Below are positions 5,764-11,032 of a DNA stretch of 11,032 nucleotides, piece after piece. Position 1 is the first letter of the stretch; every line of letters starts with the position of its first letter. This DNA is from Oscillatoria sp. Prado101 (lineage in GTDB: Bacteria > Cyanobacteriota > Cyanobacteriia > Cyanobacteriales > Oscillatoriaceae): NCBI GenBank assembly GCA_025454445.1, contig JALOOK010000089.1:1-11032 (forward strand), in the 5' to 3' direction. Under the pieces are notes generated by a model. That model was not told where the DNA came from, did not search any database, and worked only from the letters and a program-made list of their open reading frames with translations. Both the position numbers and the translations under genes were made by a program.

Positions 5764-7599
5764 ATGTCTGGAATCTATCTCCGTGAGTGCCTGATTGAGA
5801 ATGTTGGGCCAATCGAGTCATTTGATGTATCCTTGGAATTAAATCCCGCTGGCGAGCCGAAACCAGTAATTTTGGTGGGCAAGAACGGCACGGGGAAGAC
5901 GATTGTTCTCGCCTACATTATTGACGCCCTAGCCGAGTTAGCGAAAAAAGCATTCACCGACGTGGTCGTCGGACAACAGCTTGGGTCCATGCGGTTCCTC
6001 AAGTTCAGCAGCGGTGCAGATAGCCGCTATCTCTCTGGAACCTGCCTCAGCCTGCTAGAGTTCTCAGATTCAGATACACGGTTTGGTTATGTGGAGAAGA
6101 TTGGGAAAATAGACCCCCAACAATACACAACCAAGCTGGGGGATCGGTTTACAGTACCGTCCTGGCCTATAGATGAGCCGTTTTACAAGTTTGCTACGGG
6201 AGATAAAAAACAAATTGAAACATTTTTCTACAACGGTTCAGTTTGCTTTTTTCCATCGTCTCGTCACGAGCTGCCCCACTGGCTGAATGTTGATGCCGTG
6301 ACCGACCAACCGTTGTTCGGCAACTATCGCCAACTAATGGGGTACTTAGGCAAACCGCTAGTAGTCGAGCGATCTGCCGTTGAAAATCAACAGTGGTTAA
6401 TGGACGTCTTGCTCGATTCGCTCGTAGAAGGAGATTTCGTTATTAATCCAGAACCAGCAACTTCTGAACAACGATTATGCTGGCAGCCACGGTTTAACTG
6501 GGACGATAAGATTTGGCTTAAAGCGGGTCGGCAAAACGTTGAAAAACTGCTCTGTAGAGTGATTGAAGATGAGAGCGCTAAAATCGTATTAAATTACCGA
6601 AACGCTGGACAAAATCGTGTCGCCATTCGTTTGGGTAATGGGGTCATTGTCCCATCGTTAACACATCTCTCGGCAGGGCAAGCGCTGCTCTTCAACGTTT
6701 TTGCCACAATCATTCGTTATGCGGATCGGGCTGACCTGAACAAAAGTATCGAGCTAAATCAGATCGAAGGGATTGTGCTAATCGACGAAATCGACGCTCA
6801 TTTGCACACGGATTTGCAATACGGAGTTCTTCCGCGCCTAATTAAACTGTTCCCAAAAGTGCAGTTCATCGTCACTTCGCATTCCCCGCTGTTTTTGCTA
6901 GGAATGGAGCGGGAGTTCGGCCCCGAGGGCATCCAAATTATGGAGATGCCTACAGGTCGCAACATTGGCACAGAAAGATTTGAGGAGTTTCGGCGCTCGT
7001 TCGATTATTACAGTCAGACTCGGACTTTCGAGGAGAACGTCGAACGCCGGGTCTTAGAAACGACAAAGCCGCTAGTATTTATGGAGGGTAAGACGGATGT
7101 CCTGTACCTCACAACAGCTCTGGAGTTGCTAGGGCACTCAGACCTGCTAGAAGGTCTAGAAATAGATGAAATAGGCCAATCTGGAAAGGAGGGTACGAAG
7201 GGCGGCGGACAAGCTAATTTGGATATTGCACGAAAGTTTTTGGAAAACAATAAGAGCCGATTCCCTCGATGGGTGCTGCTCATATACGACTGCGATACAA
7301 AGAAAAAGTCTGAGAATGTTGGAAGGATCTGGATTCGCTCCATTTCGCAAAATCCAGATAACACCAAAGCTACCAAAGGGATTGAAAATCTGCTTCCTAC
7401 TGACTTGTTGAAGGATGATTTTTATAATAAAGTCCAAAGACAAAGCGGTGACGGCGGAGAAATAACCGAGACAAAGCTTCAGAAAGATGACTTATGTCAA
7501 TGGGTTTGTCACCAGCGACGCAATCGGGACGATTTCCTGGAGTTCGATTCGCTGCTCGTGCCGATTATTAGGGAATTCTTTTCTGCGGCTACAGCATGA
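5764..7599 (+). CDS. OLD-family ATPase with C-terminal TOPRIM nuclease domain
   Basis: This 611-residue protein joins an ABC/SMC-like ATPase to a TOPRIM domain. The N-terminal part shows Walker A GKNGTGKT (39-46), a long insert, a degenerate signature LSAGQALLF (302-310), Walker B plus catalytic glutamate in GIVLIDEIDAH (336-346; Asp341, Glu342), and the H-loop TSHSP (His373). The TOPRIM part shows FMEGKTDVLYL with Glu441, LIYDCDT with Asp509 and Asp511, and KGIENLLP (538-545), as in OLD-type nucleases. The family is known from phage P2 OLD and GajA: ATP-regulated, metal-dependent DNA nucleases, often acting against phage. Here no UvrD-like helicase partner is present, so it resembles the solitary class 1. 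The start is ATG after an in-frame TAA (5761-5763) with no clear Shine-Dalgarno sequence. The gene appears intact, between a candidate promoter and a terminator. The fold is confident; the defence role is inferred. Confidence 0.88.
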   Translation: MSGIYLRECLIENVGPIESFDVSLELNPAGEPKPVILVGKNGTGKTIVLAYIIDALAELAKKAFTDVVVGQQLGSMRFLKFSSGADSRYLSGTCLSLLEFSDSDTRFGYVEKIGKIDPQQYTTKLGDRFTVPSWPIDEPFYKFATGDKKQIETFFYNGSVCFFPSSRHELPHWLNVDAVTDQPLFGNYRQLMGYLGKPLVVERSAVENQQWLMDVLLDSLVEGDFVINPEPATSEQRLCWQPRFNWDDKIWLKAGRQNVEKLLCRVIEDESAKIVLNYRNAGQNRVAIRLGNGVIVPSLTHLSAGQALLFNVFATIIRYADRADLNKSIELNQIEGIVLIDEIDAHLHTDLQYGVLPRLIKLFPKVQFIVTSHSPLFLLGMEREFGPEGIQIMEMPTGRNIGTERFEEFRRSFDYYSQTRTFEENVERRVLETTKPLVFMEGKTDVLYLTTALELLGHSDLLEGLEIDEIGQSGKEGTKGGGQANLDIARKFLENNKSRFPRWVLLIYDCDTKKKSENVGRIWIRSISQNPDNTKATKGIENLLPTDLLKDDFYNKVQRQSGDGGEITETKLQKDDLCQWVCHQRRNRDDFLEFDSLLVPIIREFFSAATA

Positions 7600-7658
7600 G
7601 TGGCTATGAGAATGGAAAGCCTCTACTCGGGCGGCAAGTGTATATCTTGTCTCGTTAG
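7596..7658 (+). CDS. 20-codon ORF overlapping the ATPase stop (ATGA)
   Basis: The ATG (7596-7598) overlaps the TGA of the ATPase gene in the ATGA arrangement typical of translational coupling. The frame encodes 20 residues, beginning MSGYENGKPLLG and ending at TAG (7656-7658). An intrinsic terminator starts 12 bases later, so this ORF would be the last on the message. It could be a genuine micro-protein, the stump of a lost partner gene, or chance. No family is recognisable at this length. Confidence 0.3.
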   Translation: MSGYENGKPLLGRQVYILSR

Positions 7659-7669
7659 TACCCTAAACC

Positions 7670-7695
7670 AAACGTTCGTGCGGGCGAGCGTTTTT
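7670..7695 (+). terminator. Intrinsic terminator of the ATPase-TOPRIM transcript
   Basis: AAACGTTCG (7670-7678) pairs over 9 bp, with one G-T wobble, with CGAGCGTTT (7685-7693). The loop is TGCGGG and the stem runs into TTTTT (7691-7695). This is a standard Rho-independent terminator placed 71 bases after the ATPase stop and just after the 20-codon ORF. Confidence 0.8.
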
Positions 7696-8327
7696 AACCC
7701 TGTCCAATCCGTGGCGCGTATAAACCTAGCTGCGACAGGACATCGAATCTGACTCGGTGCGCCACCACAGCATCGCTCACCGGCTTGCTTGCCGTCTCCA
7801 CCGGCACCCCCAGGCGAAAGCAGGGGCGTCCCCTTACCCTCTGGGACAAACAGGCGCAGCCGCTACTCAAAAGCTGGGCTCCCTCTCCCGGGGAGGTCAT
7901 TCAGCCGGCGGTTGAGCGTGGGACTGTCCAGCCAAAAACTGTGACCGGCTGCTGTCGGAGTCCCTCACCCAACAATCCAGAGGAGCTCTGTGTGCCAGGG
8001 CCGATTTCAGGCTGCAGATAACTGGCCAATCAGAGGCGAAGCCCCAGAACCGACAACAGTGTTTCCAGCACAATGCTTTTTTAGGACAGCGGGACGCCTG
8101 TCCCGCGCCGCTGCGGCTTGCATGGCCACACCCGAGCCGGTGCCAAGCGCCAAAATTAAAGTTAAGCACGCACTTGACTGGGAACTCCACAGGTGGTATC
8201 GGGGGTCAGGTTCAATCAGAGACAGCCGGCGATACAGCTACGGAGTGATATCGATCGCTTGGGGAAGTGAGCAAAATTATTTATGCCGGTGATAGAAATC
8301 GTTTATGATCGATTCGCTTTGGGGCAA
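7696..8327. other. Non-coding stretch between terminator and Mo-nitro_C leader
   Basis: Several open frames of 60-100 codons exist on both strands, but none has protein-like composition, a ribosome-binding site or a family I recognise; they are rich in G, P, S, C and R. Structured pieces are present. GGGACT (7920-7925) faces AGTCCC (7959-7964), with AGCC/GGCT nested inside (7930-7933, 7947-7950). A compact hairpin lies at 8089-8106. A decayed gene cannot be excluded. Confidence 0.5.
8089..8106. repeat. GCGGGAC/GTCCCGC hairpin
   Basis: A perfect 7-bp stem, GCGGGAC (8089-8095) with GTCCCGC (8100-8106), has a GCCT loop. It resembles the short GGGACGCCTGTCCC-type palindromes scattered in cyanobacterial intergenic DNA. 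A T6 run lies just before it, at 8077-8082, which is the wrong side for a plus-strand terminator. On the minus strand it would read as A6 after the stem. Confidence 0.45.
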
Positions 8328-8492
8328 TATAGCAGTGTGATGCGAAAGCATGACACTTACGCAGCCCAAATCTGGGCTACCGCGCTCAACAGCAGTCAAC
8401 CCTAGCCCCGTGGGCCGCACAAATCCGGTAGAACCTCCAAAGATACCGTAAACAATCGGCAGAGGTTCACACAACCTCGGGCCAACAGAGGA
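8328..8492 (+). promoter_or_regulatory. Structured leader of the Mo-nitro_C gene
   Basis: Three hairpins line up before the start at 8500. First, AGTGTGATGC (8334-8343) pairs with GCATGACACT (8348-8357) at 9 of 10 positions around a GAAA tetraloop. Second, AGCCCA (8363-8368) pairs with TGGGCT (8373-8378). Third, GAGGTT (8462-8467) can pair either with AACCTC at 8432-8437 or with AACCTC at 8473-8478. These are mutually exclusive folds immediately upstream of the ribosome-binding site AGAGGA (8487-8492). The layout is compatible with a cis-acting RNA switch. It matches no riboswitch class I know, and the first hairpins could instead be repeat elements. Confidence 0.35.
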
Positions 8493-8499
8493 CACATCC

Positions 8500-8880
8500 A
8501 TGAGTGTATCCAAATATACCACACAAACTCTGGCTCCTGCAAGAAGCCGGTTATGGATTCGCCAAACACAAACCCCTATGAGTGCAGTAACAGCTGCTCG
8601 CTATCCCGCCCAACATCCCGCCTTCGACCCACTGCAACCCTTGCGCCAGTGGCTCGACGGGATAAAAATCTGCGATGCCAAGTTCGCCCGGCTGCTGTGC
8701 CGGCTGATTCCAGCCCAGTGTCCCTTTGAGCGAGACATCACACTGTTTGGTAAAGTCCTGTTCCACATCCCGCCCATGTGCAAGCTCAACCCCCTCTACG
8801 AGCAATTCGTGGGTTTGCGCTTCCGGGCGCTTTGCTATCTCGCCGATCAGTGCGGTGAAGATGTGACACCCTACTGCTAA
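8500..8880 (+). CDS. Stand-alone Mo-nitro_C domain protein
   Basis: The 126-residue product carries the conserved domain annotated in Pfam as Mo-dependent nitrogenase C-terminus. It starts at PLRQWLDGIKICDAKFARLL (about 47-66), followed by IPAQCPFERDI (70-80), the HIPPMCKLNPLY block (89-100), GLRFRALCYLADQC (105-118) and a final Cys126. Small proteins of this kind occur in many cyanobacteria apart from nitrogenase genes. Despite the name, a nitrogenase role is not established for them, and no nif gene is visible here. Seven cysteines (58, 67, 74, 94, 112, 118, 126) suggest metal or redox chemistry, but this is inference. The ATG at 8500 is supported by AGAGGA (8487-8492) with 7-base spacing. 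A second Met at codon 27 has no ribosome-binding site. The first 40 residues are low in conservation signals. The gene is monocistronic and appears intact. Confidence 0.85.
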   Translation: MSVSKYTTQTLAPARSRLWIRQTQTPMSAVTAARYPAQHPAFDPLQPLRQWLDGIKICDAKFARLLCRLIPAQCPFERDITLFGKVLFHIPPMCKLNPLYEQFVGLRFRALCYLADQCGEDVTPYC

Positions 8881-9120
8881 TCGAGTCAGACAGCGACGCT
8901 TCACTTGACTTTTCTATCTGCTAGCCGTGTTAGATTTTCCTAGTGGTGCGTGGCAGAAGTTACCCGCCAGTTATTCCAAGTCCTCGCTCTCTCCATCTCC
9001 CCATTTCCCCCTCTTTTGAGAAACTGCTTAAAAATTTCCGCACCGCCGCACTGGACTGTTGCTGCGCTGCGTGTCGCCAGAGTCGGAGGCGTGCGCCGGC
9101 TGCAGCACAACTAACCCGAT

Positions 9121-9176
9121 GGGTGCCGGTGGAAATTCACCGCCAGAGAAGTCCTGGCGATGCTGCACCGGCACCC
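9121..9176. repeat. Nested GC-rich hairpin
   Basis: GGGTGCCGGTG (9121-9131) is a perfect 11-bp inverted match to CACCGGCACCC (9166-9176). Inside, CGCCAG (9141-9146) pairs perfectly with CTGGCG (9154-9159) around AGAAGTC. A competing small stem GGTG/CACC (9128-9131 with 9138-9141) is also possible. No T tract follows (AAAA on the plus strand). It may be a folded RNA or a mobile palindrome. It is not a full FMN riboswitch. Confidence 0.55.
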
Positions 9177-9191
9177 AAAACGCGAATCTAT

Positions 9192-9224
9192 AGAAACCCG
9201 TTTTCTCCACGAAAGCGGGTTTCT
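9192..9224. repeat. AGAAACCCG hairpin, repeat family member
   Basis: AGAAACCCG (9192-9200) and CGGGTTTCT (9216-9224), extended inward by TTTTC (9201-9205) with GAAAG (9211-9215), form a 14-bp stem with one wobble and a TCCAC loop. The core matches the AGAAACC/GGTTTCT palindromes at 4946-5014. Confidence 0.65.
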
Positions 9225-9251
9225 CCACTTTTGGGGATTTTTCGGGTATTT

Positions 9252-9362
9252 TTATATAGCGCGTCAATAACCTTCGCGTAAATTTCAGAACCCCGGTTTC
9301 TTTAAGAAACCGGGGTTCTGGCCCAAGCGCGGTTGCGCAAATCATTTAGAACTGCTATATAA
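9252..9362. mobile_element. MITE-like palindromic element
   Basis: TTATATAGC (9252-9260) is the exact inverted match of GCTATATAA (9354-9362). These two ends enclose a perfect 35-base palindrome at 9286-9320, with 17-base arms starting CAGAACCCCGG around a central T. The sequence between ends and core is only loosely symmetrical. The small size, terminal inverted repeats with TA-rich ends and absence of coding capacity fit a miniature element or repeat-derived palindrome. A target-site duplication is not evident, so mobility is inferred. Confidence 0.45.
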
Positions 9363-9396
9363 CATCCCACACTTCGCAGAGATATCTTGGGTGAGC

Positions 9397-9406
9397 CCGC
9401 CCCTAC
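9397..9406. repeat. CCGCCCCTAC repeat copy
   Basis: This is an exact copy of the 10-mer at 4841-4850, and the preceding GGGTGAGC is also shared. The two sites differ by one extra C, showing that the repeat unit is longer than the 10-mer. Confidence 0.45.
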
Positions 9407-9527
9407 AGTAAACTGTATCGTTTTCGACCGGCATCCATTTTTTTCCCCACTCGCTCACTTCATCCAACTGAAAACTGCTATAACAGCTTAACATGATTGG
9501 GTGGGGCGCGTTTATCCATATCTCGCA

Positions 9528-9563
9528 CGGGGAGCAGAGGATATCTGCTTGCCCCGCCCCTAC
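9528..9563. repeat. Hairpin with third CCGCCCCTAC copy
   Basis: CGGGG and AGCAG (9528-9537) pair with CTGCT and CCCCG (9545-9556), with a 2-base bulge. The 3' arm leads into CCGCCCCTAC (9554-9563). An upstream GGGGCG (9503-9508) could compete for CGCCCC (9555-9560). It lies about 75 bases before the beta-helix gene. Confidence 0.45.
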
Positions 9564-9637
9564 CCAGATGAGGGTTAAGCAACCCGACACGAGCTTAGAG
9601 GCACAAACTACATGCAAACTCTTGCGAGGGAGACCCT

Positions 9638-11032
9638 ATGAAAAAAAACGCTCATAAGCGCCGGTCTAAAAAGTTATGGCAACTTTTTTTAGTGTGCGCT
9701 TTGCTCTTCAGCATTTTTGGCGGGATTTACGCTCTCTCGGCTGCCTACAACTATCTGGAGGCTCAGGAATCGCCACCCAATCCCAATGTCGCGGCTGAAT
9801 CAGCTGCAAGAGAAACCCCCACACTGACATCCAATGCTTCCCCCAGTTGCGGAAGTCCCACCGGCGGGCCGGCGGACAATCCGATTGCAGCTAAATATGG
9901 CAGTTCAGCTTACCCGCCGGCTGGCAGGATTAAGTGGAATTGCGTGTATAATATCCGTGACTTTCAAGGCTCCTCAATGGTGGAGCGGTTCAATGCAGCG
10001 CGAGACGCCGCCGCAGCCGCCGGCGGGGGAGTCGTCTATTTCCCTGCCGGCACTTATGACTTTTCCGACAGCATTTACTTGAAAAATGGCGTGGTCATCC
10101 GGGGGGAAAATCCGCCGGGAAAAGATGCCAAATCCAGCGCTTACGCACCCCCGGCTAAGTTAGTCTTTCCCAAATACGAACCGAGATTATCGGGAAGCGG
10201 AACGCCCAACGAGAGGGCGTTCAAAAAAATCTTGACAGCCGCTCCGAACCGGGACAGCAATATTGGGATTGTGAATGTTGATGTGAATCGCGCCGGCATC
10301 TCCTGGGAGGGGGATGCGGATGCCGGTGAGAACAAAAATATTATTGTGTTTGGCATTCGCAGCAACAATGTGGCCGAGCCAGACCCAAAAGTTCCCGATA
10401 TGTCCTTTCAGGAGCCGTGGGTGCGGTACAGCTACCGGTTCGCGGCTAATTTGAAAATCAATGCTTCCGAAAATGTGTTAGTGGCCAACAATCGCATCAA
10501 CGATGCCATCACTGACAGCTACGCGCAACCGGGCTATAAGGTTAAAGCGCTGAAAGGAAACGAAATCATCACTTATTCGGAAGGCAGTAAAGTCCCGTTC
10601 CACTATGGCAATCATTATGCTATAGTGGTGAATAGGTCAAAATCGGGCGGATACAGCCTGGCTGGCAGCCCGCAAACTGAGCCAGGACTGTTTCGCAAGG
10701 GTATTGTCATACGAGATAACTGGGTTTATCATACAATGAGAGTGGCTATTCAAGCGTCGGGTGACGGGTTGGTGATTCAAGACAATCAGATTAAAGACGA
10801 ACCCAAAAAACAGTGGTGGACTGACCCGACCGGCACCAAGCAGCCGCAAGGTGCGGTGACGCTGGAGAACCGGGCGATAGATTGGTCTGGATGGAATGTG
10901 CGAATTGAGGGGAATAGTTATGAAGTGTACCGGCATCAGGTGATGGATTCGCGCTATCTGAGCGTGGATGGGGAGGGGATTCTGATTCAGGAGTGCTGCG
11001 GCGGGACGACAGTGCGCGGAGCGACCATCAGC
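9638..11032 (+). CDS. Right-handed beta-helix / pectate-lyase-superfamily protein, 3' end outside window
   Basis: The frame is open from the ATG at 9638 to the window end, 465 codons with no stop, so the protein is partial at its C-terminus. AGGGAG (9627-9632) lies 5 bases before the ATG. Residues 1-12 are basic (KK, HKRR, KK), followed by one hydrophobic segment at about 14-34 (WQLFLVCALLFSIFGGIYAL), which is a signal anchor or signal peptide. A P/S/T/A-rich linker runs to about 98. From about 104 the sequence shows the N-terminal hallmark of the pectate-lyase/beta-helix fold: YNIRDF, FNAARDAAAAAGGG, VVYFPAGTYDF and IYLKNGVVIRGE (147-157). Later coil-like repeats (NVLVANNRI, GIVIRDNWV, GLVIQDNQI, NVRIEGNSY) are typical beta-helix turns. 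It probably acts on, or is part of, cell-surface or extracellular polysaccharide. The substrate and enzyme activity are unknown, and it may be non-catalytic. Confidence 0.85.
   Translation, partial: MKKNAHKRRSKKLWQLFLVCALLFSIFGGIYALSAAYNYLEAQESPPNPNVAAESAARETPTLTSNASPSCGSPTGGPADNPIAAKYGSSAYPPAGRIKWNCVYNIRDFQGSSMVERFNAARDAAAAAGGGVVYFPAGTYDFSDSIYLKNGVVIRGENPPGKDAKSSAYAPPAKLVFPKYEPRLSGSGTPNERAFKKILTAAPNRDSNIGIVNVDVNRAGISWEGDADAGENKNIIVFGIRSNNVAEPDPKVPDMSFQEPWVRYSYRFAANLKINASENVLVANNRINDAITDSYAQPGYKVKALKGNEIITYSEGSKVPFHYGNHYAIVVNRSKSGGYSLAGSPQTEPGLFRKGIVIRDNWVYHTMRVAIQASGDGLVIQDNQIKDEPKKQWWTDPTGTKQPQGAVTLENRAIDWSGWNVRIEGNSYEVYRHQVMDSRYLSVDGEGILIQECCGGTTVRGATIS

Larger units (their letters stand above)
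8881..9637. other. Palindrome-rich non-coding region
   Basis: No credible gene is visible. Open frames here are built from translated repeats. The stretch starts with a pyrimidine-rich run (about 8980-9016), followed by a nested GC-rich hairpin (9121-9176), an AGAAACC-type hairpin (9192-9224), a MITE-like palindrome (9252-9362) and two CCGCCCCTAC elements (9397-9406 and 9528-9563). TTGACT at 8905-8910 has only a poor -10 partner (TTAGAT, 8930-8935), so no promoter is called. Confidence 0.6.

Noticed and set aside
5764..7599. Calling the ATPase-TOPRIM protein GajA of a Gabija system
   Set aside because: No GajB-like UvrD helicase gene follows; a terminator comes 71 bases after the stop. Only the broader OLD family can be supported.
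7694..8292. Open frames of 68-100 codons on both strands between the terminator and the Mo-nitro_C gene
   Set aside because: Composition is unlike protein, there are no ribosome-binding sites, and the frames overlap on opposite strands through palindromic DNA.
8240..8499. NtcA binding site (GTA-N8-TAC) upstream of the Mo-nitro_C gene
   Set aside because: Each GTA in this interval lacks TAC at the required distance.
9121..9176. FMN (RFN) riboswitch
   Set aside because: Only a short GGTG...AAATTC...ACCG resemblance; the later conserved segments are missing and no riboflavin gene follows.
8943..9617. Open frames in the palindrome-rich region before the beta-helix gene
   Set aside because: They are translations of the AGAAACC and CCGCCCC repeats and have no starts with ribosome-binding sites.

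Overview
The window looks like chromosome of a filamentous, probably non-heterocystous cyanobacterium (Oscillatoria/Microcoleus/Coleofasciculus type; this placement is inference). The support is protein-level resemblance of Asd, DapA and RNase J to cyanobacterial forms, the asd-dapA-rnj order I recall from cyanobacterial genomes, a stand-alone Mo-nitro_C domain protein, and intergenic DNA packed with short palindromes (AGAAACC/GGTTTCT hairpins, heptanucleotide repeats, CCGCCCCTAC elements).

Layout. 1-678 has no convincing gene: it is GC-rich with long C tracts, then turns AT-rich ahead of asd. 679-4772 is a same-strand housekeeping cluster: asd (TTG start), dapA (GTG start) and rnj (RNase J). 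Asd makes aspartate semialdehyde and DapA condenses it with pyruvate, so the first two genes are consecutive steps towards diaminopimelate and lysine. RNase J is an RNA-processing/decay nuclease that shares only the location. The gaps between them hold repeat-type inverted repeats and a heptad repeat.

4773-5763 is a decayed accessory stretch: several hairpins, an AT-rich open frame broken by one in-frame TAA, and a possible minus-strand coding remnant. 5764-7599 encodes the most interesting protein, a 611-residue ATPase fused to a TOPRIM nuclease domain (OLD family, class-1-like solitary arrangement). It has its own candidate promoter, a 20-codon ORF overlapping its stop by ATGA, and a clear intrinsic terminator. 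It is a plausible single-gene anti-phage nuclease, but no partner gene is present.

7696-8499 is mostly non-coding and ends in a hairpin-rich leader ahead of a small Mo-nitro_C protein (8500-8880). 8881-9637 is again non-coding and dense in palindromes, including a MITE-like element with a perfect 35-bp palindrome at its core. From 9638 to the window end runs the 5' part of a membrane-anchored or secreted right-handed beta-helix (pectate-lyase-superfamily) protein, whose 3' end lies outside the window.
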